Part shown: piece by piece, positions 33,806 to 43,021 of the stretch
Layout of the letters: each line of letters opens with the position of its first letter
Position numbering within the stretch: position 1 is the first letter of the stretch
Assembly (NCBI RefSeq): GCF_016862195.1
Contig: NZ_BOMM01000016.1
Location: forward strand, 248,001 to 312,000
Reading direction: 5' to 3'
Length of the DNA: 64,000 nt
Source of the DNA: Paractinoplanes ferrugineus
GTDB lineage: Bacteria; Actinomycetota; Actinomycetes; Mycobacteriales; Micromonosporaceae
Position numbers and translations under genes: made by a program
The notes under the pieces: generated by a model
Told to the model about the DNA's origin: nothing
The model's input: the letters and a program-made list of their open reading frames with translations, nothing else
Database searches by the model: none

Positions 33806-34411
33806 ATGGCACAGGTCAAGCTCGCCGTCATCTATTACTCGTCCACCGGCACCCTGCACGCGATGGCCAACCGGGCCGCGGAGGCCGGCGAGAAGGCCGG
33901 AGCCGAGGTGCGGCTGCGCCAGGTGGCCGAACTGGCGCCGGCCGAGGCCATCGCGTCCAACGCGGCGTGGAGTCAGCACTTCGACGCCACCAAGAACGAG
34001 CCCAAGGCCGCCGCCGACGACGTGGTGTGGGCCGACGCGGTGCTGTTCGGCTCGCCCACCCGCTACGGCAACGTGGCCAGTCAGCTCAAGCAGTTCCTCG
34101 ACACCCTCGGGCCGCAGTGGGCGCAGGGCCAACTCGCCGACAAGGTCTACGCCGGGTTCACCGCGTCGCAGACCGCGCACGGCGGCCAGGAGTCGACGCT
34201 GCTGGCGCTCTACAACACGATCCACCACTTCGGCGGCATCGTGGCGGCGCCGGGCTACACCGACCCGCTGAAGTTCGTCGACGGCAACCCCTACGGTGTC
34301 TCGCACGTCACCGGCGGGAGCAACGACGCGCCGCTCGGCGACGCCGAGTACGCGGCCCTGGACCATCTGACCCAGCGGGTGGTCAAGATCGCCGGGAAGC
34401 TGACCGCTTAG
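33806..34411 (+). CDS. wrbA: NAD(P)H:quinone oxidoreductase WrbA
   Basis: 201 residues from ATG 33806 with aaaggaga 6 bp upstream. A flavodoxin-fold FMN enzyme that reduces quinones by two electrons, protecting against redox cycling. YYSSTGTLHAMA binds the FMN phosphate, FGSPTRYGNVASQLKQFLD is the WrbA signature, and TASQTAHGGQESTLLALYN the following flavin-contacting region. The length matches the family. The 3' end overlaps the convergent LysR gene by 29 bp. Confidence 0.9.
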   Translation: MAQVKLAVIYYSSTGTLHAMANRAAEAGEKAGAEVRLRQVAELAPAEAIASNAAWSQHFDATKNEPKAAADDVVWADAVLFGSPTRYGNVASQLKQFLDTLGPQWAQGQLADKVYAGFTASQTAHGGQESTLLALYNTIHHFGGIVAAPGYTDPLKFVDGNPYGVSHVTGGSNDAPLGDAEYAALDHLTQRVVKIAGKLTA

Positions 34412-35279
34412 CGATCAGCCGGGCGACCCGGTGTACGGCGGGGGAAGTCTCGCCGGCCCGGGTCGCCAGCGTCAGCTCGACGGTGGCGCCGCCGGTCAGC
34501 GCCACGTAGGCCACGCCCGCCAGGGCCAGGCTGCGCACCGGCTCGGGCACCAGGGCGACGCCCAGACCGGCCGCCACGAACACCACGAGGGTGGCGGTCT
34601 CGCCGACCTCGACGATCTCCCGGGGCCGGAACCCGGCTTGCGCGCAGGCCGTCAGGACGTGCTCGTGCATCGACGAGCGGTGGCCGGAGAAATGCGTGAC
34701 GAACGGTTCGGCGGCCAGCTCGGCCAGGTCGATCTCGGGCCGGGCGGCGAGCGGATGCCGGTCCGGCAGCACCGCGACCAGCCGCTCGTCGCGCAGGTGC
34801 TCCTGGCGCAGCCCGGGGTCGCTCAGGCCGTCCGGGCGCAGCACCACCAGGTCGTACGTGCCGTCGAGCAGGCCCCCGCGCAGGGCCGGGCTGAGCAGCT
34901 CACCGTGCAACTCCAGCCGGATGCCCGGGAACTCCTCGCGGATCTCCCGCGCGGCCAGCGGGAGCAGGTCGTACGTCGCGGTGCCGAGGAAACCCACCGA
35001 CACCCGGCCCGCCTCGCCCGCGGCCACCTGGGCCATGTCGGCCACCGCCCGGTCGGCCGCACCGAGGACCGAGCACGCGTGCTCGGCGAAGCGCCGGCCC
35101 GCCTCGGTCAGGTCCACCCGCCGGGTCGTCCGGGTCACCAGGCCGACTCCGAGCTCCCGCTCCAACTGCTTGATCTGCTGCGACAGGGCCGGCTGGGCGA
35201 TGTGCAGGCGGGCCGCCGCCCGGCCGAAGTGCTGCTCGGCGGCGAGGGTCGCGAAGGCGCGCAGGTGGCGCAGTTCCAT
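34383..35279 (-). CDS. LysR-family regulator of the beta-ketoadipate genes (CatR/BenM-like)
   Basis: 298 residues from ATG 35279. The winged helix (LRAFATLAAEQHFGRAAARL then HIAQPALSQQIKQLERELG) and the effector domain (VSVGFLGTATYDLLPLAAREIR) resemble the BenM/CatM/CatR group that responds to aromatic-catabolic intermediates. It is divergent from the thiolase gene across 70 bp containing an imperfect dyad at 35288-35323, the usual arrangement for LysR activators. The likely inducer is muconate or a ketoadipate-pathway intermediate, by context only. Confidence 0.85.
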   Translation of the reverse strand: MELRHLRAFATLAAEQHFGRAAARLHIAQPALSQQIKQLERELGVGLVTRTTRRVDLTEAGRRFAEHACSVLGAADRAVADMAQVAAGEAGRVSVGFLGTATYDLLPLAAREIREEFPGIRLELHGELLSPALRGGLLDGTYDLVVLRPDGLSDPGLRQEHLRDERLVAVLPDRHPLAARPEIDLAELAAEPFVTHFSGHRSSMHEHVLTACAQAGFRPREIVEVGETATLVVFVAAGLGVALVPEPVRSLALAGVAYVALTGGATVELTLATRAGETSPAVHRVARLIAKRSASRRS

Positions 35280-35287
35280 AGGCGTAC

Positions 35288-35323
35288 GTTATCAATCGCT
35301 TCGGATTTGCTATTGGTGGTAAT
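35288..35323. promoter_or_regulatory. Candidate LysR operator between regulator and pcaF
   Basis: An AT-rich stretch in a GC-rich genome with partly inverted ends: gttatcaat at 35288-35296 and attggtggtaat at 35112+200 offset region 35312-35323. It lies between the two divergent starts, ahead of a TAGGTT -10-like element at 35338-35343. Confidence 0.35.
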
Positions 35324-35349
35324 GAGTGAGACGGGCCTAGGTTGGTGAC

Positions 35350-36525
<1,176 letters not shown>

Positions 36526-36621
36526 AACCGCCCCCTGTCCGGATGAGCCGCCTTGACCCCTTTTCCGTACGTGGGGGCGGACGTGCCGAGCATTGTTCAA
36601 GTTGGGGTGAGGAGGGGATAA

Positions 36622-37281
36622 GTGACGGCGCGGTTCTTTGAGACGGCCGGCGAAGCGGTGGCCGACATCCGGGACGGGTCCACGGTTCTGGTGGGTGGCT
36701 TCGGGATGGCGGGTATGCCGGTTCAGCTGATCGACGCGCTCATCGCGCAGGGCGCCGGCGACCTCACCATCGTTTCCAACAATGCGGGGAACGGGGACAC
36801 CGGGCTTGCCGCATTGTTGGCGCAGGGACGCGTACGTAAAGTGGTCTGCTCTTTTCCGCGGCAGACCGACTCGTGGGTGTTCGACGGCCTCTACCGGGCC
36901 GGGAAGATCGAGTTGGAGGTTGTCCCGCAGGGCAATCTCGCCGAGCGGATGCGGGCCGCCGGGGCCGGGATCGGGGCTTTCTACTCGCCTACCGCGGTCG
37001 GCACGCCGCTGGCCGAGGGCAAGGAGACGCGGGAGATCGACGGGCGCACCTACCTGCTCGAATACCCTGTCCGCGGAGATGTGGCGCTGATCGGGGCGCA
37101 CCGTTGCGACGGGCTGGGCAATCTGGTCTATCGCAAGACGGCGCGCAATTTCGGGCCGGTCATGGCGACGGCCGCCGCGCTCGTGGTCGTCCAGGTGGAC
37201 GAGATCGTGGATACCGGTTCGCTGGATCCGGAAGCGGTCGTGACCCCGAGCATCTACGTCGACCGGGTGGTGCGGATATGA
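36622..37281 (+). CDS. pcaI: 3-oxoadipate CoA-transferase subunit A
   Basis: 219 residues from GTG 36622 with GAGGAGG 7 bp upstream. The SCOT-family alpha subunit signature GGFGMAGMPVQLIDAL near residue 25 and SNNAGNGDTGLAALL are clear. With subunit B it transfers CoA from succinyl-CoA to 3-oxoadipate. Its stop overlaps the ATG of the next gene. It follows pcaF after 96 bp that include its own ribosome-binding site. Confidence 0.85.
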   Translation: MTARFFETAGEAVADIRDGSTVLVGGFGMAGMPVQLIDALIAQGAGDLTIVSNNAGNGDTGLAALLAQGRVRKVVCSFPRQTDSWVFDGLYRAGKIELEVVPQGNLAERMRAAGAGIGAFYSPTAVGTPLAEGKETREIDGRTYLLEYPVRGDVALIGAHRCDGLGNLVYRKTARNFGPVMATAAALVVVQVDEIVDTGSLDPEAVVTPSIYVDRVVRI

Positions 37282-37910
37282 GCCTCGACAAGAATGCCAT
37301 CGCCGAGCAGATCGCGGCGGACATCCCGCCCGGCTCGTACGTGAATCTGGGAATCGGTCAGCCGACCCTGGTCGCCGATCATCTGGCCGCCGGTTCCGGG
37401 GTGGTGCTGCACACCGAGAACGGCATGCTCAACATGGGGCCGGCGGCGGCCGGGGACGAGGTGGACCCGGATCTGATAAACGCCGGCAAGATACCGGTGA
37501 CCGAGCTGCCGGGTTCGGCGTATTTCCACCACGCCGATTCGTTCGCCATGATGCGCGGCGGCCACCTCGACGTCTGCGTGCTGGGCGCCTTTCAGGTGTC
37601 GGCGGGTGGCGATCTGGCGAACTGGCACACCGGTGAACCGGATGCGATTCCGGCCGTCGGCGGGGCGATGGATCTGGCGATCGGGGCCCGCAGCGTCTAC
37701 GTGATGATGACGCTGTTCACCAAGGACGGCTCGGCCAAGCTGGTGCCGTCGTGCACTTATCCGCTGACCGGTGTCGGCTGCGTCGACCGCGTCTACACCG
37801 ACCTTGCCACGTTCCTGATCACCGGGGACGGCGTGGTCGTGCGGGACACGTTCGGCATCTCGTTCGACGAGTTGGCGTCCCGGTTGGACGTGCCGTTGCT
37901 GCGGCCGTGA
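37278..37910 (+). CDS. pcaJ: 3-oxoadipate CoA-transferase subunit B
   Basis: 210 residues, ATG 37278 overlapping the subunit A stop by 4 bp. The catalytic glutamate that forms the CoA thioester lies in HTENGMLNMGP (the SENG motif of the family), near residue 47, and GSAYFHHADSFAMMRGGHLD is the beta-subunit signature. It completes the pcaF-pcaI-pcaJ set that channels protocatechuate or catechol products to the TCA cycle. No ring-cleavage genes lie in this window, so the upper pathway must be elsewhere. Confidence 0.85.
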   Translation: MSLDKNAIAEQIAADIPPGSYVNLGIGQPTLVADHLAAGSGVVLHTENGMLNMGPAAAGDEVDPDLINAGKIPVTELPGSAYFHHADSFAMMRGGHLDVCVLGAFQVSAGGDLANWHTGEPDAIPAVGGAMDLAIGARSVYVMMTLFTKDGSAKLVPSCTYPLTGVGCVDRVYTDLATFLITGDGVVVRDTFGISFDELASRLDVPLLRP

Positions 37911-37975
37911 GAACGCTTGACCGGAGCCGGAAGGGGGAAGAAGGTCAGTACCACCCGGCAATGGAGGAGCGTGAC

Positions 37976-38242
37976 GTGGAAGTCACCGGAATCATCACCG
38001 CCGTCATCATCGGCCTCATCGTCGGCGCGCTCGGCCGCCTGGTCGTCCCCGGCAAGCAGAACATCCCCATCTGGCTGACCATTCTGATCGGCATCGTCGC
38101 CGCCATCATCGGCACGTTCATCGCCGCGGCGATCGGTGTCGACGACACCCGGGGCATCGACTGGATCGAGCTGATCCTTCAGGTGGCGCTGGCCGCCGGC
38201 GGTGTCGCCCTGGTCGCCGGCATGCGCGGCCGCCGGCCCTGA
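37976..38242 (+). CDS. GlsB/YeaQ/YmgE-family small membrane protein
   Basis: 88 residues from GTG 37976; GGAGG at 37963-37967 is the correct distance for this GTG, and the result has the same length as its paralogue at 43676-43942. Three hydrophobic helices alternate with short loops (GLIVGALGRLVVPGKQNIP is the family signature between helices 1 and 2). This transglycosylase-associated family is stress induced in several bacteria; function unknown. It is followed by two hairpins. Confidence 0.85.
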   Translation: MEVTGIITAVIIGLIVGALGRLVVPGKQNIPIWLTILIGIVAAIIGTFIAAAIGVDDTRGIDWIELILQVALAAGGVALVAGMRGRRP

Positions 38243-38248
38243 CCGATC

Positions 38249-38275
38249 CGCCGGCGAATCCAGGATTCGCCGGCG
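38249..38275 (+). terminator. Hairpin terminator after the GlsB-like gene
   Basis: cgccggcgaatcc at 38249-38261 and exact complement ggattcgccggcg at 38263-38275, starting 6 bp after the stop codon. Confidence 0.7.
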
Positions 38276-38278
38276 CAA

Positions 38279-38308
38279 CGCCTCGCCCGGAATTCACCGG
38301 GCGAGGCG
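38279..38308. terminator. Second hairpin, likely terminator for nrdAB on the minus strand
   Basis: cgcctcgcccgg / ccgggcgaggcg, 12-bp perfect stem with loop aattca. It lies between the two convergent genes and next to the 15-bp repeats at the nrdB end. Confidence 0.65.
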
Positions 38309-38393
38309 GTTCACCCAGAGGCGGTTCGCCCAGAGGCGGTTCACCCAGAGGCGGTTCACCCAGAGGCGGTTCACCCAGAGGCGGTTCGGCTAG
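38304..38393. repeat. 15-bp tandem repeat, six copies, covering the nrdB stop codon
   Basis: Unit aggcggttcacccag at 38304-38318, 38334-38348, 38349-38363 and 38364-38378; one copy with a single change at 38319-38333; a divergent last copy (aggcggttcggctag) at 38379-38393 contains the nrdB stop codon on the minus strand. Copy number may vary between strains. Confidence 0.9.
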
Positions 38394-39388
38394 AAGTCGT
38401 CGTCGAAGCGGACGGTTCCGGTGACGCCCACCTGATAGGCGGAGACGCGGCGTTCGAAGAAGTTCGACAGTTCCTGGACGTCCTGCAACTCCATGAACGC
38501 GAACGGGTTCTTGCTGTCGTACATCGGCTCGAGGCCCAGCACCGCCAGGCGGCGGTCGGCCACGTGCTGCAGATATTCCCGCATGTCCGCCGGGGACATT
38601 CCGGAGACGCCCTGTTCCAGCAGGTCCTCGGCGAACTGGACCTCGCATTCGACCGCCTCGGCGAGCATGTCCCGCACCTGCTCGCGCATCTGCTCGTCGA
38701 ACAGGTCCGGTTCCTCCCGGCGGACCGTGTCGACCACGTCGAACGCGAACGCCATGTGCATGCTCTCGTCGCGGAACACCCAGTTGGTGCCGCTCGCCAG
38801 GCCGTGCAGAAGACCTCGGGAACGAAGGAAATAGACGTACGCGAAAGCCCCGTAGAAGAACAGTCCCTCGATGCACGCCGCGAAACAGATCAGATTGAGC
38901 AGGAATTTCTTCCGGTCGGCGCGGGACTCCAGGGTCCGCATCTCGAAGATCGAGTCGATCCACTTGAAACAGAACTCGGCCTTGCGGGCGATCGACGGGA
39001 TGTTGTCGACCGCCGCGAAGGCCGCCGCCCGCTGGTCGGCGTCCGGCACGTAGGTGTCCAGCAGGTTCAGGTAGAACTGGACGTGCACGGCCTCCTCGAA
39101 CAACTGCCGGGAGAGGTAGAGGCGGCCCTCCGGCGAGTTGACGTGCTGATAGAGGTTGAGCACCAGGTTGTTGGCGACGATGGTGTCACCGGTGGCGAAG
39201 AACGCGACCAGCCGCGACACCAGGTGCTGTTCGGCGGCCGACAATTTGCCGAGGTCGGCCAGGTCGGTGTGCAGGTCCACCTCCTCGACGGTCCAGGTGT
39301 TCTTGATGGCGTCCTTGAACCGGTCGAAGAACTGCGGATATTTCATCGGCCGCAGGGTGAGGTCCATTCCGGGGTCGAGCAGGCTCAT
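38390..39388 (-). CDS. nrdB: Ribonucleoside-diphosphate reductase beta subunit, class I
   Basis: 332 residues; its ATG (39388) overlaps the nrdA stop. This subunit holds the diiron (or related) centre and the radical. Ligands are visible in order: Asp in FFATGDTIVAN, Glu and His in LFEEAVHVQFY, Glu in CIEGLFFYG, Glu and His in FRDESMHMAF. The tyrosine four residues after the first His (HVQFY) is in the place of Tyr122 of Escherichia coli NrdB, so a tyrosyl radical is expected. The C-terminal tail ends in VRFDDDF, which should dock to NrdA. Confidence 0.9.
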   Translation of the reverse strand: MSLLDPGMDLTLRPMKYPQFFDRFKDAIKNTWTVEEVDLHTDLADLGKLSAAEQHLVSRLVAFFATGDTIVANNLVLNLYQHVNSPEGRLYLSRQLFEEAVHVQFYLNLLDTYVPDADQRAAAFAAVDNIPSIARKAEFCFKWIDSIFEMRTLESRADRKKFLLNLICFAACIEGLFFYGAFAYVYFLRSRGLLHGLASGTNWVFRDESMHMAFAFDVVDTVRREEPDLFDEQMREQVRDMLAEAVECEVQFAEDLLEQGVSGMSPADMREYLQHVADRRLAVLGLEPMYDSKNPFAFMELQDVQELSNFFERRVSAYQVGVTGTVRFDDDF

Positions 39389-41730
39389 TGGCAGGCCTCA
39401 CAGGATTCGGGGTTCTCCAGGGAACAGGCGACCGCCTCGACCGGCGCGATCGACACAGTCGCCTGCTGAATGCGCGTGGCGGGACGCGAACGCAGGTAAT
39501 AGGTGGTTTTCAGGCCGGCTTTCCAGGCGTACAGGTACATCGAGGAGAGCTTGCCGATGGTCGGGGCGCTCAGGAACAGGTTCAGCGACTGGGACTGGTC
39601 GATGTAGGGCGCGCGGGCGGCGGCCAGGTCGACGAGTGCCTTCTGCGGCAGTTCCCAGGCGGTGCGGAACAGTTCGCGTACGTCATCGGGCAGTTCGGTG
39701 AGGTCCCGGACCGACCCCTCGGCCCGTTTGATCCGCTCGCGGATCGACGACGTCCACAACCCTCGCGCTTTCAGTTCCCGCACCAGATAGGTGTTTACCT
39801 GAAGGAACTCACCGGACATCGTCTCGCGCTTGAACAGGTTCGACACCTGCGGCTCGATGCACTCGTAGCAGCCGGCTATCGACGCGATGGTGGCGGTCGG
39901 CGCGATCGCGACGAGCAGCGAGTTGCGCAGACCGTGCTTTCCGATGTCCTTACGAAGCGCGGCCCAGCGATCCGGCTGAGCCGGTTCGGCACCCCACAGA
40001 TCCGGGTGCAGGTCGCCCTCGGCGGCCCGCGTCCGGGCGAATGCCGGATGCGACCCGGATTCCGCCGCCAGCCCGGCCGACGTCTCCAGAGCGGTCAGGA
40101 AGATCTCTTCCTGTACGCGGGTGGAGAACTCCTTCGCCGCCGCGGAATCGAACGGCAGCCGGAGGGTGAAGAACGCGTCCTGCAGCCCCATCAGGCCCAG
40201 GCCGATCGGTCGCCAGCGCGGGTTGGACCTCGCGGCCTGCGGCGACGGATAGTAATTGATGTCGATGACCCGGTCGAGGAAGACGACAGCGGTGCGGACC
40301 GTTTCCCGCAGCTTCGCCCAGTCCACCCCGTCCGCCGTGACATGGGCGGCCAGGTTGATCGAGCCGAGATTGCAGACCGCGGTCTCGTCGTCGCTGTTCA
40401 CCTCGAGGATCTCGGTGCACAGATTCGACAGGTGAATGGTGTTGCCGGGCGCGCCGGTCTGATTGGACAACCGGTTCGACGCGTCCTTGAACGTCATCCA
40501 GCCGTTGCCGGTCTGCGCCAGCGTGCGCATCATCCGCCCGTACAGGTCGCGGGCCTTGACGGTTTTGACGGCCTTCTTCTCCGCCTTGCGATAGGCGTCG
40601 TCGAACGCCTCGCCGAACAGGTCGGGCAGTTCCGGGGCGTCCGACGGATCGACGAGCGACCAGTCCTCGTCGGCTTCGACCCGGCGCATGAACTCGTCCG
40701 GGATCCAGTTCGCCAGGTTCAGGTTGTGGGTACGCCGGGACTCCTCGCCGGTGTTGTCGCGCAGTTCCAGGAATTCCTCGACGTCGGGGTGCCACGGCTC
40801 CAGATAGACGCACGCCGCGCCCTTTCGCCGGCCGCCCTGATTGACCGCCGCGACCCCCGCGTCGAGGGTCTTCAGGAACGGGACGATGCCGTTGGACCTG
40901 CCGTTGGTGCCGCGGATGAGCGCGCCCCGGCCCCGGACGCGGGACCACGAGATGCCGATGCCGCCGGAGAACTTCGACAGTTTCGCGACCTGGTGGTAAC
41001 GCTCGTAGATGGAGTCGAGTTCGTCGCGCGGCGAGTCGACCAGGAAACACGACGACATCTGGGTGTGCCGGGTGCCGGAATTGAACAGGGTCGGCGAGCT
41101 CGGCAGGTAGGCCAGGGACGACATCAGCCGGTAGAAACCGATCGCCTCGGCCGGCTCGTGCGACAGTCCACAGGCGACACGCAACAGCCAGTACTGCGGG
41201 GTCTCCACCACCAGGCGGCTTTCCGGGTGCCGCAGCAGATAACGGTCGGCCACGGTGCGCAGGCCGAAGTATTCGAAACGCAGGTCGCCGGCCGGGTCCA
41301 CCGCGTCGTCGAGTTCGCGCGCGTTACGCCGTACGAAAGCCGCTGTGGAATCGGCGATCAAGCCGTTCTCCTGGGCATGCCGAATGGACTGGCTGAAGGA
41401 CGCGACCCCCTGAAGGCGAACCTCCTTGTCGACGTACGCGATGAGCAGCCGCGCCGCCAGGCGGGAGTACTGCGGCTCCTCGCCGATCAGCTCCGCCGCT
41501 GTCTGAATGGACAGTTTGTCCAGCTCGGCGGTGGTGGCGCCGGCGTAGAGCCCACTGATCGTCCGGGTCGCGACCCGCAGCGGATCGACCTCGTCGAGGT
41601 CGCCGACCCACCGCTCGACCGCCTTGACGATCTTGTTGACGTCGACGGTGTCGAGATCCCCGTTACGTTTGCGCACTCGCATGACGTGCCGTCGCTGCTC
41701 CGGCACGGTCGTGTCCCGCGTAACCGTCAT
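39385..41730 (-). CDS. nrdA: Ribonucleoside-diphosphate reductase alpha subunit, class I
   Basis: 781 residues from ATG 41730 with AGAGGGGGA upstream. Residues ~17-105 form an ATP-cone (VMRVRKRNGDLDTVDVNKIV), giving dATP feedback. The catalytic domain has the three active-site Cys regions TQMSSCFLVDSP, HLSNLCTEILE and ETAVCNLGSINLA, and the C-terminus CEACQ carries the thioredoxin-exchangeable pair. It reduces nucleoside diphosphates to deoxy forms aerobically. Transcription is probably under the B12 riboswitch and NrdR boxes upstream. This is the arrangement described for Streptomyces coelicolor, where a B12-dependent class II enzyme backs it up. Confidence 0.95.
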   Translation of the reverse strand: MTVTRDTTVPEQRRHVMRVRKRNGDLDTVDVNKIVKAVERWVGDLDEVDPLRVATRTISGLYAGATTAELDKLSIQTAAELIGEEPQYSRLAARLLIAYVDKEVRLQGVASFSQSIRHAQENGLIADSTAAFVRRNARELDDAVDPAGDLRFEYFGLRTVADRYLLRHPESRLVVETPQYWLLRVACGLSHEPAEAIGFYRLMSSLAYLPSSPTLFNSGTRHTQMSSCFLVDSPRDELDSIYERYHQVAKLSKFSGGIGISWSRVRGRGALIRGTNGRSNGIVPFLKTLDAGVAAVNQGGRRKGAACVYLEPWHPDVEEFLELRDNTGEESRRTHNLNLANWIPDEFMRRVEADEDWSLVDPSDAPELPDLFGEAFDDAYRKAEKKAVKTVKARDLYGRMMRTLAQTGNGWMTFKDASNRLSNQTGAPGNTIHLSNLCTEILEVNSDDETAVCNLGSINLAAHVTADGVDWAKLRETVRTAVVFLDRVIDINYYPSPQAARSNPRWRPIGLGLMGLQDAFFTLRLPFDSAAAKEFSTRVQEEIFLTALETSAGLAAESGSHPAFARTRAAEGDLHPDLWGAEPAQPDRWAALRKDIGKHGLRNSLLVAIAPTATIASIAGCYECIEPQVSNLFKRETMSGEFLQVNTYLVRELKARGLWTSSIRERIKRAEGSVRDLTELPDDVRELFRTAWELPQKALVDLAAARAPYIDQSQSLNLFLSAPTIGKLSSMYLYAWKAGLKTTYYLRSRPATRIQQATVSIAPVEAVACSLENPESCEACQ

Positions 41731-41847
41731 GCCCGTCCCCCTCTTTCGAGCGCGCGGGGGAACGCCACCGGACGGCCCTCGGTCCGGTTGATGGCGTCAG
41801 CCGTCCCACGCGGCCTCGGACCGCCGCACACCGGTCGGCGTGCGGCG

Positions 41848-42026
41848 CGCTGGCAGGTCTTCGGACTCGTGGGCGTCGTGCCTCGTCCTACCGGCCGTCG
41901 CTTCCCAGGTCAGCCGACCCAGTGCTCGAATGACGGCTTTCGTTCCCACTCACCGCTGCGGGGCAGTCCCGGACTCGCACCGGGTTCCCTGTTGCCTCGA
42001 CGATCTGGAGAAGACCGCCGAACCAG
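41848..42026 (-). ncRNA. Cobalamin (B12) riboswitch upstream of nrdAB
   Basis: Reading on the minus strand, the conserved core is present in order: gaggcaacagggaa, cccggtgcgagtccggg (P-stem with loop), actgccccgcagcggtgag, acgaaagccgtca, agcactggg, cctgggaagcgacggcc and the B12 box agtccgaagacctgcc at its 3' end. The spacing fits an adenosylcobalamin-class aptamer. Between it and the nrdA ATG (41730) lie an 8-bp hairpin (cgccgcac at 41822-41829 with gtgcggcg at 41840-41847) and overlapping ggacggc/gccgtcc pairings that may form the terminator or sequestering platform. B12 excess should switch off nrdAB. Confidence 0.92.
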
Positions 42027-42035
42027 CTGCGAGAG

Positions 42036-42051
42036 CCACCATATATGGGTA
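42036..42051 (-). promoter_or_regulatory. NrdR box 1 (candidate)
   Basis: ccaccatatatgggta keeps the central CATATATG core of the NrdR consensus acaCwAtATaTwGtgt (10 of 16 positions). It lies just upstream of the riboswitch, where the nrdA promoter -10 should be. Confidence 0.55.
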
Positions 42052-42067
42052 CGGGGGTGTCAGCGCA

Positions 42068-42083
42068 ACACCACATGATGTGT
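42068..42083 (-). promoter_or_regulatory. NrdR box 2 (candidate)
   Basis: acaccacatgatgtgt keeps the ACAC/GTGT ends of the NrdR box. Its centre is 32 bp from the centre of box 1, the three-turn spacing characteristic of paired NrdR sites. NrdR is the ATP-cone repressor of ribonucleotide reductase genes. Confidence 0.6.
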
Positions 42084-42125
42084 CGGCGTGTCACCTGCAG
42101 TCACGCTCGGTGCCGGCCTTGGCCC

Positions 42126-43007
42126 CTACTCTCGCCGCTCGTCGAGCAATGCCCTCAGCGCGTGAGCGAACTGCGTCGGCCGCTCGACGGGACCGAGGTG
42201 GCCGCCCGGAAGCTCGGTCAGGGGCAGGCCGAGCCGGCCGGCGAGCGCCGCGGCGGCCCGGTACGGCAGTTGCCCGCGGGAGTCGATGCCCGCGGCGGGG
42301 ACGAGGCGTGCCGAGGCTGCTTCGAGTGCGGTCAGATCGAGTTCGCCGGTGGTGAAGGGGATCAGGACGTGCTCGAGGAACACCGGCTGGAGGTCGGCGA
42401 GCCGGGTGAACAGCTCCAGCAGTTCCGGGTCCGGAGGTTCGGGGTGGGTGCCGGCGTAGCCGTCGAGCCAGTCGCCGGGGTGGTGCAGCTCGGCCGGGGT
42501 GGCGTCGGTGCCGGGGAGCGTCATGGCGGCGGTCATGAGCTTCGCCGCCGCGGCCGGGCCATCGGTGCGCGCGGCCGTCCGGACCGCTTCGAGAGCGCTG
42601 CGATGGCGTGCGCTGTCCGGCAGGAGGGCGGTCACCGGTGGTTCGTGGACGATCGCGAGCTTGACGTGCTCGGGGTGCCGCGCCAGCAGTTCGAGCGTGG
42701 TGATGGCCCCGGCGCTGAAGCCGAACACGGTCGGCGGCTCGTCGAAGAGCGTTGCGATCAGCGCGCCGGTGTCCTCGGCGTGGACCCTCGGGTGCTGGTC
42801 CTCGTCGACGGTGCCGGCTCGGGCGGCCGAGGCGACGCGGCTGGACATCGCGACGACGCGGTAGTGGCCGGCCAGGTGTGCGATGAGGCGGTCGAGGACG
42901 CCGGCGTGGCCGGAGCCGCCGGGCAGGAGCAGCAGTGGTGTGCCGTCGCTGCCGCGCCGGTCGTAGTCGATGGCGGTGCCGTTGAGGGTGAGCGTCGCGG
43001 TGGGGAT
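42126..43007 (-). CDS. Alpha/beta hydrolase (apparent ATC start)
   Basis: 293 residues if initiated at ATC 43007. No ATG, GTG or TTG lies in frame near the N-terminus; GGAG at 43015-43018 stands 7 nt before the ATC, and the first ATG is about 50 codons inside the fold. Nucleophile elbow VFGFSAGAITTLEL, oxyanion strand LLLLPGGSGHAG and C-terminal His in LPGGHLGPVERP mark an intact esterase/lyase-type hydrolase. It directly follows the TetR gene (15 bp) and is probably its regulated partner. Alternatively a point mutation has altered a normal start codon. Confidence 0.75.
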   Translation of the reverse strand: MPTATLTLNGTAIDYDRRGSDGTPLLLLPGGSGHAGVLDRLIAHLAGHYRVVAMSSRVASAARAGTVDEDQHPRVHAEDTGALIATLFDEPPTVFGFSAGAITTLELLARHPEHVKLAIVHEPPVTALLPDSARHRSALEAVRTAARTDGPAAAAKLMTAAMTLPGTDATPAELHHPGDWLDGYAGTHPEPPDPELLELFTRLADLQPVFLEHVLIPFTTGELDLTALEAASARLVPAAGIDSRGQLPYRAAAALAGRLGLPLTELPGGHLGPVERPTQFAHALRALLDERRE

Positions 43008-43021
43008 GGGATTTCTCCTGT

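Noticed and set aside
38304..38393. Possible CRISPR array
   Set aside because: Repeats are directly adjacent 15-mers with no unique spacers and no cas genes are nearby.
39388..42078. 896-codon plus-strand open frame opposite nrdA
   Set aside because: Antisense shadow of nrdA and of the riboswitch; no start context or recognisable domain.
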